A stretch of DNA of 64,000 nucleotides from Fusobacterium varium (GCA_900637705.1 LR134390.1:248001-312000); one strand, 5' to 3'. Counted from the stretch's first letter, positions 48,097-56,557 are shown. Numbers and translations are program-made. Notes: generated by a model from the sequence alone, not told the origin.

Positions 48097-48456
48097 TTAA
48101 CAATCACTTTTACAAAAATGTATTTTAGATTTCATAAAGTCTTCTACTGATACAGCTCTTTCTATAAACACATCTTTTAATACTGCTCCTCTAACAGTTC
48201 CAGCCCCACAGATATATTTTATTTTTTTCTCTATAGGAATATTTTTACTTACAACCTCATCAATAAGATCTGTTTCACTTTTTTCAACTTTTGCATTGGG
48301 TATATTTCTGTAATGTAAGTATGCTTCTTTTAAGTATTTCTTTATTTTCTTTTTACTCTTCACATTTTTTAATTTCTCTAAAGTCATTTCTAGATAAGGT
48401 ATGTCTTTAGGTTCTGGTGTAATTAATTGGTCATCATGGTCAGTCAATACAATCAT
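48097..48456 (-). CDS. Hypothetical element protein
   Basis: A 119-residue protein starting behind AAAGGAG. It is basic in the middle (KSKKKIKKYLKEAYLHYR) and has two cysteines near 'YICGAGTVRGAVL' and two at the end (FCKSDC). No known domain is recognised. It lies between the origin-like region and the small RNA, downstream of the primase on the same strand. Confidence 0.6.
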   Translation of the reverse strand: MIVLTDHDDQLITPEPKDIPYLEMTLEKLKNVKSKKKIKKYLKEAYLHYRNIPNAKVEKSETDLIDEVVSKNIPIEKKIKYICGAGTVRGAVLKDVFIERAVSVEDFMKSKIHFCKSDC

Positions 48457-48489
48457 TGTTTCTCACTCCTTTCATTTAATTTTTTACTC

Positions 48490-48812
48490 TCCCACACTTT
48501 TATCCATACTTAAAATAGCAATTTTTTATATATCTATGGGTTTGGGATTCCCGATAATTATATATTCCAATTTCTTATCCATAGTTTCCGTACTTTTTTA
48601 TCGAGTCTACTCCCTATATATTTATATACTCCCCCCTATACTATATATACCTACATACTCTTTTTTTTATATTTTATAAATATATATAAAATAAGTATGG
48701 AAAGTATGGGATATAAGTTTCAAGTCCTTTATTTTACAGGGTTTTTATTCCCACACTTTTTAAAAAACTACTCTGGAAAAAGTGTGTAAAAAGTATGGGA
48801 ATCACACTTTTT
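48490..48812. other. Iteron-flanked AT-rich region, candidate replication origin of the element
   Basis: At least seven copies of AAGTRTGGGA-like words occur here in both orientations: 48490-48500, 48503-48511, a variant at 48586-48596, 48693-48700, 48701-48711, 48749-48760, 48788-48800, and shortened forms at 48777-48788 and 48802-48812. They flank nearly 90 bases of almost pure A/T with C runs (48600-48692). The region lies directly 3' of the primase-helicase gene. SaPI origins have this layout: iterons on both sides of an AT-rich stretch, 3' of rep/pri. No gene is seen in 48457-48801. Confidence 0.65.
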
Positions 48813-50805
48813 GAAATAAAAATGCTCTTTGATTATTTTGTTTAGAGTCTTGTAGAGTAAGATTCTTATGTTTTTTCATAGTTCTGGTGAAATTAGTTAA
48901 AGTTACTGGTTTCATTCCCTCAGATTGAGCCTCTGAATAGTAGTAATTATATACAAGGTTTTTATCCATACCAATATAAAACTCTTCTCCTTTCTCATCT
49001 TCTAATTGAGCAATAATAGACAAAACAGGGTTGTTGTTTCTGTTAAATTCTTCTAAGAGTTGTCTAGTCTCTTCTGTTTCTGTAAATCCCTTATTTTGAA
49101 TAATTCTTTTTAATCCTATTATCCCAATTACTATTAAATACTCTATACACTCTTGAGTTTTTATTTTATCCAAGAAATAAGGATCATAATCTTTACTTTT
49201 TTTAGTGAAGCTATTTTTAAATGGTATAATTATAATTCTTCTAGCAGTTGCTCCAGTAGGGTCTTTTATTCTAGGTATATCATTAGCACTAAAAATAAAT
49301 TTTGCATAACAATTAAATTTTATTGGGTTTTTCCCTTTCTGTTCAGCAACAATAATATCTCCTGTTACTAATTTTCTGAATATTTCAGCTTCTGGAATAT
49401 ACCCACTCCCTATATCATCACCAATATTTAATAATTTTCCTGCTACTTCATATACCCTAAATCTTGAATTGATAATATCATTGAGACTTAAAGCACTGGT
49501 ATTATCCTTACCAACTGTATACATTAGTATTTTTAAAAATGTAGACTTACCATTTGATTTATCCCCAGTGATAATAAATGCTTTTCCTAATTCATTTTTA
49601 GCAAATAGGATATAGCCTATAACTTCATCTATTAATAATCTGATATTCTCATTACCATAAGCGAATTTATTAAGAGTTGTATCCATAAGCTCTGAATATG
49701 CTAATAGATTATAATTCCAAGGTATTTTATTAGTTATAATGTACTTAGGGTTAAAAGGTAAAAGCTCATCAGATAAAATATTATAAATCCCATTCTTGAA
49801 AGCAATTAAACCAGTATTATCTCTTTCTTTTTCTTCTGTTATGAGGTCTAGATACTTTAAAACCTCTTTTCTATTGCTGTCTTTTAAATTAGGGATAATA
49901 TTGATCATTAGTTTTTCAATTCCTCTATCTTTAACATAAATTCCATCTTCATAACAATGGAGCTCTCCATCAATTTTTATAATGCCATACTGTTCCTTTA
50001 AAAATTCAGCAAAATTATTGAAATAGAACTTACCACTTTCAGAGAAAAAATTGTATTGGATATTTTCCTTTTCTCCTTTAATGAAAGTTTCATCTCTCAA
50101 TATTGTCTCAAGTTCTTTATCTTCTAAAGGATCAGCAAAGAAATAGCTGTTAATAACTCTTATAATATCTCTTATTTCATCTCTATCAGTAAATCCAACA
50201 TTCTGTAAAGCTAATATGTGTCTTGTAAGAGTATCATTTCTGCTTCCCTCTCCTAAATCATTGAATAGTGCTGTAGGTGGTTCTAATTCCCCAGTATCTT
50301 TATTGATATTTTCATCAAAATCCCCCAGAGATTTAAAAGGTTTTAAAAAAGTAGGGAGTTCATCTAATTCATTCACAGGGAACTCTTGCCCATACACTAT
50401 TTCTCTTTCAGTCAGTTCTCCTACTTTTTTTAAATACTCTACCCCATTAGCATTTCCACTTTTTGAGTCTGCCACTATACCACAAGCTAAGTATTGTTTG
50501 GTTATAGTTTTATCTAAATACCCTTTGGGGTCTCTAAATATAAAGTGCTTTCCTTTTATAGTTTCAAATACTTTACATTTTAACCCTATTTCTTGGATGA
50601 CATTGTATAAGAATTCAGCTTGTTCTCTTATGTCAACATCTATATAAGCTATTCCAGGAGCAAGAACTCCAAAGAAGCCATTTTTATGAGCAACTGCTTG
50701 ATAATCAAAGAGTTTAGCATTTCCTTTATATTTAGTGAATTTCCCGGTATCCAGTACATAACCGTATCCCCTGTATATCCCCAGATGCTCAGGTTTAACT
50801 TTCAT
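48802..50805 (-). CDS. Phage/plasmid primase-helicase (D5/P4-type)
   Basis: A 667-residue protein. The N-terminal part (1-220) resembles primase-polymerase or primase-like domains (GVLAPGIAYIDVDIREQAEFL contains an Asp-x-Asp pair, then KGKHFIFRDP). The C-terminal part is a superfamily 3 helicase: Walker A in ITGDKSNGKSTFLKIL, Walker B and beyond in KLLNIGDDIGSGYI, and KFIFSANDIPRIKD with TARRIIIIPF (sensor and arginine region). P4 alpha and SaPI rep/pri proteins combine these activities to start replication. The origin-like repeats sit at its 3' end. It starts behind AAAGGAG. Confidence 0.87.
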   Translation of the reverse strand: MKVKPEHLGIYRGYGYVLDTGKFTKYKGNAKLFDYQAVAHKNGFFGVLAPGIAYIDVDIREQAEFLYNVIQEIGLKCKVFETIKGKHFIFRDPKGYLDKTITKQYLACGIVADSKSGNANGVEYLKKVGELTEREIVYGQEFPVNELDELPTFLKPFKSLGDFDENINKDTGELEPPTALFNDLGEGSRNDTLTRHILALQNVGFTDRDEIRDIIRVINSYFFADPLEDKELETILRDETFIKGEKENIQYNFFSESGKFYFNNFAEFLKEQYGIIKIDGELHCYEDGIYVKDRGIEKLMINIIPNLKDSNRKEVLKYLDLITEEKERDNTGLIAFKNGIYNILSDELLPFNPKYIITNKIPWNYNLLAYSELMDTTLNKFAYGNENIRLLIDEVIGYILFAKNELGKAFIITGDKSNGKSTFLKILMYTVGKDNTSALSLNDIINSRFRVYEVAGKLLNIGDDIGSGYIPEAEIFRKLVTGDIIVAEQKGKNPIKFNCYAKFIFSANDIPRIKDPTGATARRIIIIPFKNSFTKKSKDYDPYFLDKIKTQECIEYLIVIGIIGLKRIIQNKGFTETEETRQLLEEFNRNNNPVLSIIAQLEDEKGEEFYIGMDKNLVYNYYYSEAQSEGMKPVTLTNFTRTMKKHKNLTLQDSKQNNQRAFLFQKV

Positions 50806-50887
50806 TTCTAATCTCCTTTCTCTTAATATTTAACTGTTTGCAGTTGTCAGTTACAACCTCGCTTGTACTTTTTGATTTAATGTCGAA

Positions 50888-51088
50888 TTAATCCTCTTGT
50901 TCAATAAGCTCAGTTACATCTACTTCTAGAGCCTTGGCTATTTTACCTACAGAAGATAATAAAATGTCATTACCTTTAATAGCGTTTTTGATAGTTGTTT
51001 CACTTAGACCACTAATTTCTGTTAATTGTGGTCTATCTAGACACTTTCTAGCCATACATATTTGCATTTTTCTACCATTTAACTTCAT
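50888..51088 (-). CDS. Small XRE-type (Cro-like) regulator
   Basis: A 66-residue helix-turn-helix protein (LTEISGLSETTIKNAIKGNDILLSSVGKIAKALEV). It begins behind AAGGGGGG and is divergent from the larger repressor gene at 51253, in the classical Cro/CI arrangement. It would be the first gene of the leftward transcript leading into the primase. Confidence 0.82.
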   Translation of the reverse strand: MKLNGRKMQICMARKCLDRPQLTEISGLSETTIKNAIKGNDILLSSVGKIAKALEVDVTELIEQED

Positions 51089-51117
51089 ATTGCTAAACCC
51101 CCCTTATATATTTTATG

Positions 51118-51130
51118 CTCTTAATAAGAG
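51118..51130. promoter_or_regulatory. Operator O1 (CTCTTAATAAGAG)
   Basis: This 13-bp site is the exact reverse complement of the one at 51170-51182. It lies downstream of the leftward -10 box, where a bound repressor would block RNA polymerase. Confidence 0.7.
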
Positions 51131-51137
51131 TTTATAA

Positions 51138-51168
51138 TCTTATTATACACTACATTTTTATTTTGTCA
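51138..51168 (-). promoter_or_regulatory. Leftward promoter of the element's early genes
   Basis: On the minus strand, TTGACA and TATAAT are 16 bases apart (about 51139-51167). Operators flank it on both sides, so the 181-residue repressor probably controls it. Confidence 0.75.
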
Positions 51169-51183
51169 ACTCTTATTAAGAGT
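51169..51183. promoter_or_regulatory. Operator O2 (ACTCTTATTAAGAGT)
   Basis: A perfect 15-bp palindrome abutting the leftward -35 box and lying upstream of the rightward TATAAT (about 51211). It is identical to O1 over 13 bases in reverse complement. Confidence 0.7.
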
Positions 51184-51252
51184 ATTTTTTCATTTTTATT
51201 TTTTAGATGGTATAATAATTAAAAATAAAGAACTTTACAGGAGGTTAAAAAA

Positions 51253-51798
51253 TTGGAAATAGAAAAGCAATATATTACACTTGCTCAAAGGTTGAGAGAG
51301 TTGAGAGAAGAAAAAGGATTATTACAATTAAAAGTAGCAGAAGCTTTGGAGATTCCTAGATCATCTTATCAAGGGTATGAAACTGCAAGTAAACGATTAT
51401 CACTAGAAGCATTAGACAAATTAGCTTTCTATTTTAATGTCTCTATAGACTATCTATTGGGAAGAACTGATATAAGAAGTCCATATCCTTATAATGATGA
51501 AGAATTTTACACTCTCTATGGTAAAGTTCCAAAAAGAGCACCAACATTTTCAGAACTTGTAGAGAAAGAGTTTCAACAGGAAATGGATTTTGAAAATTTT
51601 TTAAAATCTCTAGATTATGATGTGTCTTCTACTGAAGAAGCAAATGGAGAAATAAGCCACATGTTAATAACTGATGGGAATACCTTTTATAAACTCTCAT
51701 ATGATGAACTAGATGATTTTATAAAGAATGTAGCTAAATATATTAGTTTTTCATTAAGTGATTATGAAGTAGATAAAGATGAATGGAATTTACATTAA
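51253..51798 (+). CDS. CI-like XRE family repressor
   Basis: A 181-residue protein starting with TTG behind AGGAGG. Residues about 8-70 form the HTH_3 domain (LRELREEKGLLQLKVAEALEIPRSSYQGYE...LDKLAFYFNVSIDYLLG). The C-terminal 110 residues are acidic and unlike the LexA/CI peptidase fold: no Ser-Lys pair is evident, so induction may depend on an anti-repressor, as in SaPI Stl. It faces the small Cro-like gene across the two operators. It is also the first gene of the rightward accessory operon, so cargo expression may follow the repressor state. Confidence 0.88.
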   Translation: MEIEKQYITLAQRLRELREEKGLLQLKVAEALEIPRSSYQGYETASKRLSLEALDKLAFYFNVSIDYLLGRTDIRSPYPYNDEEFYTLYGKVPKRAPTFSELVEKEFQQEMDFENFLKSLDYDVSSTEEANGEISHMLITDGNTFYKLSYDELDDFIKNVAKYISFSLSDYEVDKDEWNLH

Positions 51799-51815
51799 TA
51801 ATTTAGGAGTTGTCT

Positions 51816-52619
51816 ATGAAGTTAAGTGATTTATCTTTAGAACATTTAGTAACTATAATAAATGGAGATTGTAAATATACACCGTATTTAAGTGGGCCTA
51901 AAATTATAGAAATATTTAATATGATTGGAATTAGAGATATCTATTCTGGAGGGCTTCCTGGAAACTTCTCAAGAGGTCAGTATGTAAAAAAAATACTTTT
52001 TGAGTTAAATAATACCTTAGAGTTAAGGAAGTTAATTGAAATAGTTTTTGATTCTAGAAATTTTTTAGAAACAGAATTTGATATCGAGGTTGCAGTTGAA
52101 AACCTTAATAAAATTATACTCCATGATAAATACAAATTAGAAAATTTTGATGGAATTTATAAGATAGTAGGTGAGGATAGCCCAGAAGCCATATCAACAA
52201 ATATCCATTTTGAAGATATTCAAGAACAGATAAAAGAGAGAATAAGAGCTGCTAAGTTTACTATATGGGTGGCAGTTGCATGGTTTACTGATAGAGATTT
52301 AGCAAATGAATTATGGTTAAAATTAAAAGAAGGCTTAAACATAAGAATTATTGTAAATGATGATAATATTAATAAAATACAACTTGAAGAACATTTTGAA
52401 ACAATGAGATTAAAACCAACAGGAAAGTATGAAAATAATATTATGCATAATAAGTTTTGTATTATTGATTTTAAAACAGTAATACATGGTTCTTATAATT
52501 GGACTAATAAAGCTCAGTGGAATCATGAAACAATAGAAATTCTTGATAGTAAAAGCTCAGCAGAAGAATTTTCCCAAAAATTTATAGAGTTAGTAAAGAT
52601 ATACAAAAATCAAAAATAA
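51816..52619 (+). CDS. PLD-family nuclease-like protein with an AbiJ-type N-terminal domain
   Basis: A 267-residue protein. The C-terminal half is a phospholipase D fold with one HKD motif, HNKFCIID (H-x-K-x4-D), followed by GSYNWTNKAQWNHE. Single-HKD proteins act as dimers and include Nuc-type nucleases and cardiolipin hydrolases. Residues 1-115 (SGPKIIEIFNMIGI...RGQYVKKILFELN...FLETEFDIEVAVENLN) resemble an N-terminal domain shared by AbiJ-like abortive-infection and TIR proteins; this is pattern memory. ATG 51816 follows AGGAG. It starts 17 bases after the repressor and is a likely defence effector. Confidence 0.75.
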   Translation: MKLSDLSLEHLVTIINGDCKYTPYLSGPKIIEIFNMIGIRDIYSGGLPGNFSRGQYVKKILFELNNTLELRKLIEIVFDSRNFLETEFDIEVAVENLNKIILHDKYKLENFDGIYKIVGEDSPEAISTNIHFEDIQEQIKERIRAAKFTIWVAVAWFTDRDLANELWLKLKEGLNIRIIVNDDNINKIQLEEHFETMRLKPTGKYENNIMHNKFCIIDFKTVIHGSYNWTNKAQWNHETIEILDSKSSAEEFSQKFIELVKIYKNQK

Positions 52620-52646
52620 TACATCAAATGTGGAGGCAGTAAAATA

Positions 52647-53675
52647 ATGGAGAAAAGATATCAGGTTTTTATTAGTTCTACTTTTCAGGATTTACAAGAA
52701 GAGCGTAAAGAAGTTATGCAGGCTTTATTAGAATTGGATTGTATGCCCGCAGGTATGGAATTATTTCCAGCAGCTAATGAAGATCAATGGTCATTAATAA
52801 AAAAGGTTATAGATGATAGTGATTACTATATTCTTATTGTTGCTGGTAGATATGGTTCTGTTAATGAAGATGTAGGAAAAAGTTATACTCAAATGGAGTA
52901 TGAATATGCATTAGAAGCTGGCAAACCAATTATAGCTTTTTTACATAAAGAACCAGAAAATATCCTAAATAAATATTGTGAAAAAGATGAAGACAAGAGA
53001 AAAAAATTAGAAGAATTTAAAACTAGCATTCAAGAAAGATTAGTAAAATATTGGGCTACTCCTCAAGAGTTGGGAAGTGTTGTTTCGAGAAGTATGATTA
53101 AGTTAATAAAAAGTACTCCAGCAGTGGGGTGGGTTAAAGCCGATAGTATAGTAGATGAAAAATCAGTAAAAGAAATAGCAGCACTTCAGAAAGAAAATTT
53201 AGAACTTAAAAATTTACTTGAATTAAACAAAACAACTGCCCCGAAAGGAAGTGAAACTTTAGCTCAAGGTAAATTAAAACAAGAAATAAGGTATACTTTT
53301 AAAGCTACAGATGGAATATATGATGATACTTATAATGGAATACTTACACCAACATGGGATATTATTTTTTCTTACATAGCACCTTATTTGATAACAGGTT
53401 GTAATGATAGTGAATTTCAAAGATATATTGAGAATTTTATCATACATGAACATGAAGCAAGAGTCAGTAAAGATAAGGTATTGAAAACTTTGGGAGATTT
53501 TAGATATTTTAAAATTAATTCTCAAGATTACCAACTTATTAAAATTCAGCTTAAAGCTTTAGGACTAATTACTTTAAATGAGAAAAAAATAAGTTCAAAG
53601 AATATAAACTCTATATGGACTTTAACTGAATATGGGGATTATTATATGACTCAGTTATTAGCAGTAAAAAAATAA
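52647..53675 (+). CDS. DUF4062 domain protein
   Basis: A 342-residue protein. Residues 1-90 are DUF4062: YQVFISSTFQDLQEERKEVM, GMELFPAANEDQW, DDSDYYILIVAGRYGS and YTQMEYEYALE. DUF4062 is a TIR-like fold frequent at the N terminus of NLR/STAND and other conflict proteins. A short coiled coil (about 170-190, KEIAALQKENLELKNLLEL) follows, then a C-terminal winged-helix-like part ending in WTLTEYGDYYMTQLL. No NTPase is present. It starts behind GGAGG, 27 bases after the PLD gene; the same 16-base string lies in front of the next gene. Confidence 0.85.
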   Translation: MEKRYQVFISSTFQDLQEERKEVMQALLELDCMPAGMELFPAANEDQWSLIKKVIDDSDYYILIVAGRYGSVNEDVGKSYTQMEYEYALEAGKPIIAFLHKEPENILNKYCEKDEDKRKKLEEFKTSIQERLVKYWATPQELGSVVSRSMIKLIKSTPAVGWVKADSIVDEKSVKEIAALQKENLELKNLLELNKTTAPKGSETLAQGKLKQEIRYTFKATDGIYDDTYNGILTPTWDIIFSYIAPYLITGCNDSEFQRYIENFIIHEHEARVSKDKVLKTLGDFRYFKINSQDYQLIKIQLKALGLITLNEKKISSKNINSIWTLTEYGDYYMTQLLAVKK

Positions 53676-53698
53676 TACATCAAAAGGGGAGGAAATAA

Positions 53699-54442
53699 AT
53701 GATTGATCCATGTACAGCACTTGAACTTGTAAAAACAGGTGCAGGAACACTCAGCCAATATATAGTTAGTGATCCAGTTACAGCAATAGCAAACCTTTGT
53801 ACAATATCAGGATTTTCTTTAAGAAATGTAATGGGATTATTTGGTTTTAAAAAGTGGGGAGAAAAATTCAAGGAAAAGTTCCCAAATGGATTAGAAACAG
53901 AAGAGCAAGAAACTATATTAAGTGATTGCTTTATAGAATTAGAAGATTATATCAAAAATAGTGCTAATTTTGATGACAATGTATTTGAAAAGATAGGAGC
54001 TTTATTAATCCACGGTTTAGAGAATGAAAATTTATTAACAAGGGAATATATAAGAATCTTAAAACAATTAACATGGATAGAATTGCAAATATTTTTAGAA
54101 TTACATGATGTCGTACATATAGAAAATTCTCCATTATCTCCTAAGTTACCTTTGGAAGATGTCCAGATTTTAAATATTATAAGAGAAAATTTAGAAAAAA
54201 AGTATCAATATCCTAAAGAATTAATTGATAATAAGGCACAAAACTTAATAGAGGTAAAGTTATTAAAGAATAGAATTTTTGGAAAAGTGATAAATGAATA
54301 TATTTCTAAAGAAACTCCAAGTCAAGTTACAAAAGAAGGAATGATTATTAACTCATTCTCAATAAAAGAGTACCAGATAGAGTATAAACTATATAGCGAC
54401 TTAGGAGAGGCTATTTATAAATTAATAAAAAAGGAATTCTAA
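53699..54442 (+). CDS. Hypothetical protein, third gene of the cargo operon
   Basis: A 247-residue protein that is not recognised. The N-terminal 45 residues are fairly hydrophobic (YIVSDPVTAIANLCTISGFSLRNVMGLFGF) and may associate with a membrane. The middle is acidic and helical, and the C terminus (IKEYQIEYKLYSDLGEAIYKLI) looks like a winged helix similar to the end of the DUF4062 protein. It starts behind GGGGAGG, 23 bases after the DUF4062 gene. The operon position suggests a partner in the same system. Confidence 0.65.
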   Translation: MIDPCTALELVKTGAGTLSQYIVSDPVTAIANLCTISGFSLRNVMGLFGFKKWGEKFKEKFPNGLETEEQETILSDCFIELEDYIKNSANFDDNVFEKIGALLIHGLENENLLTREYIRILKQLTWIELQIFLELHDVVHIENSPLSPKLPLEDVQILNIIRENLEKKYQYPKELIDNKAQNLIEVKLLKNRIFGKVINEYISKETPSQVTKEGMIINSFSIKEYQIEYKLYSDLGEAIYKLIKKEF

Positions 54443-54495
54443 CTCAAAAGCTGAATAACTAACCAAACTTAAATTAAAGAGTTTTGCCCTGATGG

Positions 54496-54530
54496 AGTCT
54501 CCAATATATTGTGGGGGCTCTTTATTTTAT
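54496..54530 (+). terminator. Terminator of the cargo operon
   Basis: GGAGTCTCC and GGGGGCTC pair imperfectly across about 11 bases, followed by TTTATTTTAT. Confidence 0.6.
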
Positions 54531-54539
54531 ATGAGATAT

Positions 54540-55380
54540 TTCGAAGCCAGTATTTAAGGCCGTTAGGATTTTCTTCCAAACGGATTATTTAAGCAAAGTT
54601 TCGGAAAAAGGTTTCCGAATTTTATATTCTGACTTTTCTGACTCTCTAAAAAGAGATCTATTTTTAAAAAACATCACTTTTTTAAAAGTGAACCCTAAAT
54701 TTCACGGAACGCAATTAAAAAACTGTAACATTTCAATTATTATGAACTTTCTGAACTCCCTAAAAGCAAATTAATAGAACTGGGCTTAAAGTTCCGTTCT
54801 TGTGATATGCTAACATTTGCTAACAGCTACAAAGCTTTTATATTAGAACTCACCTGACAGTTTAGGTAAGGTAATAACAGGCTGAATTTTTAGCTCGTTG
54901 ATTTCCTTTTCAAATTAATCACAGATTACTACTTATAAGACTCTCCCTATATAATAGAACTTTCATTTCTGGCATTTTCTTGGGAAAATATGGGGGATGC
55001 GGTATTGAGAATCCTTACTCAAAACTTTTTTCAGCTCCCCCAAGGGTATGAGCTTCTAAAATTAATTTTAAGGTTTTCCTTTTCTCCTAGTATATTTGAT
55101 ATGCCTTGAGCTTTGAAACTCTATTAAAATTAAAATGGTGCTTGGAACGTGTCAGAAATTTTCCTATACAGATTTTATAACTATTACTCAAAAAAGAGTA
55201 ACAGCTTCAAATAAAAACCGTTAGGTAAAAATTACCCAACGAAATTAATATCTGTAATAAAGTATAAGGATTTTCCATATATTTTTCTTAATTTGGACAG
55301 GAAAATATCCTGTGCCACATTCTAACATATTATAAATAACTTATATTTTAACTAGGCAAATTTCGCCTAGTTTACTTTTT
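54540..55380 (+). ncRNA. Candidate large structured RNA (hairpin-rich, gene-free region)
   Basis: No reading frame of useful length exists in 54443-55552. Strong pairings include CCGTTaGGA/TCCaAACGG (54560-54583), TTCGGAAA/TTTCCGAA (54600-54619), TCACTTTT/AAAAGTGA (54674-54691), long-range ACGGAAC/GTTCCGT (54704 and 54791), ATTTTC-TTGG-GAAAAT (54974-54989), TGGGGG/CCCCCA (54991-55042) enclosing TTGAG/CTCAA, TTACTC/GAGTAA (55184-55201), CGTTaGGTAA/TTACCcAACG (55219-55241), ACAGGA/TCCTGT (55297-55313) and ACTAGGC/GCCTAGT (55351-55371) with a T-rich tail. The last could be a plus-strand terminator. Large ornate RNAs (ROOL, GOLLD) occur in phage-related DNA of this size. Strand and family are unproven; 55381-55552 shows nothing. 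Confidence 0.45.
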
Positions 55381-55552
55381 ACTATCTATATCAGTATTTA
55401 CTCATAGAAATGGCTTTGTCATGAGCTATTTTTACCTTTTCAAAGACTTTGCTTGATAAAATACTCAAGTAGCAAATAGAAAGGCTTTAAAATGGAAAAT
55501 AGAAGCTCTAGAAATAAATACTAATATTCCAATAAAAAAAAGTCCATATAGA

Positions 55553-55975
55553 TTATATAGACTCATCAAAAATTGATTCTAAACAGGCTACTCCAAAAGA
55601 TACTTTACCGCTTTTTAAAGCTGCTGATACTTCTTTGAATGTCTCTCCTGTACCTTTGACTGTGTTTTTAAAGTCTTTTCCAAGAACATACTTAGAAGTC
55701 AACACTATTCTTTCAAGTTGATTTGGTATTCTGTCTATCATTGATAAAACCTCAAACTTTTTATATTCAAGTTCCAGTATTTCTTTTTTAATAGTTTCTA
55801 TTTTGTGAAGTCTATCTGTGATATACTCATTTTCCTTTTTTCCACCTTGTACCTTTTCTTTGAGGGAAATAGAACTCAATCCTTCAATATTGTTTTGTAG
55901 TTGTTGCAATTCCTCTTTTTTCTTTTTTATGATCTTCATTATTAACAGATTATTTTCTAAGTCCTTTACTGTCAT
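55553..55975 (-). CDS. Coiled-coil phage protein
   Basis: A 140-residue helical protein with a long coiled coil (residues 15-95: KKKKEELQQLQNNIEGL, LHKIETIKKEILELEYKK). The 'MIDRIPNQLERIVLTSKYV' segment resembles the part of DUF1492-type phage proteins that precedes a sigma-like helix-turn-helix. It follows the regulator gene after 10 bases on the same strand. The function is unknown. Confidence 0.6.
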   Translation of the reverse strand: MTVKDLENNLLIMKIIKKKKEELQQLQNNIEGLSSISLKEKVQGGKKENEYITDRLHKIETIKKEILELEYKKFEVLSMIDRIPNQLERIVLTSKYVLGKDFKNTVKGTGETFKEVSAALKSGKVSFGVACLESIFDESI

Positions 55976-55985
55976 GATGCACTCC

Positions 55986-56327
55986 TTAAACTTTAAAATT
56001 ACTCAAAGCTTTTTTATGTATTCTATATGTTTGAGTGATAGAATATCCCAGATGTTCAGCTATATCTTCCCAAGTTAAATTCTGAATATATCTTTTTTGA
56101 AGCAGCTCTTTTTCTGTTATATCTTCTATTCTAGCAATATCATTACATATTTTTTCTTTGAGTTGCTTCATATTCTCTATTTTACCAAGTATTTGCTTTT
56201 CTAAGTTTAAAGCTCTCTCAGTTTTTTCATATTTAGATGGGTTATTTAGTTCTTTGATTATATCTAGCTCATGCTTTATTTCTTTATCTAATGCATAGAC
56301 TTGAGATAAATATTTTTTTATATCCAT
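55986..56327 (-). CDS. ArpU/RinA-like (DUF1492) phage transcription regulator
   Basis: A 113-residue protein with an N-terminal helical part and a C-terminal sigma-70 region-4-like helix-turn-helix (EKELLQKRYIQNLTWEDIAEHLGYSITQTYRIHKKALSNF). Such proteins switch on late packaging genes in phages and occur in satellites. No late genes follow here; transcription would enter the second coiled-coil gene and then the hairpin-rich region. A 230-bp stretch before it holds the right arm sites and attR. Confidence 0.8.
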   Translation of the reverse strand: MDIKKYLSQVYALDKEIKHELDIIKELNNPSKYEKTERALNLEKQILGKIENMKQLKEKICNDIARIEDITEKELLQKRYIQNLTWEDIAEHLGYSITQTYRIHKKALSNFKV

Positions 56328-56501
56328 AATTTTTACTCCTAATATTGAAATTAAATGATAGTTTGCCTTTGCAAAATTGATTTTAAAGTCTTTTATCTAT
56401 TGAAAAGGTATCAAGTGTTGACTGATATTTAAAATGGATATATTGGCTTATTAGAGCTTGGGAGAAAAGGTATAGATTATGCCTTTTAGTAGTACCCAAA
56501 T

Positions 56502-56519
56502 AGCACCCATTACAAATAT
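56502..56519. repeat. Right arm-type repeats for the integrase
   Basis: GTACCCAAATA (56502-56512) adjoins GCACCCA (56513-56519), the same two words as at 45435-45456. They lie 38 bases left of the attR core, inside the element. Confidence 0.55.
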
Positions 56520-56557
56520 TTAATAGTCAGTAGCACTGATAGATAGAGGACTTGAAA

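Noticed and set aside
50216-50647. A 143-codon plus-strand frame
   Set aside because: It is antisense to the primase-helicase gene and has no recognisable protein features.
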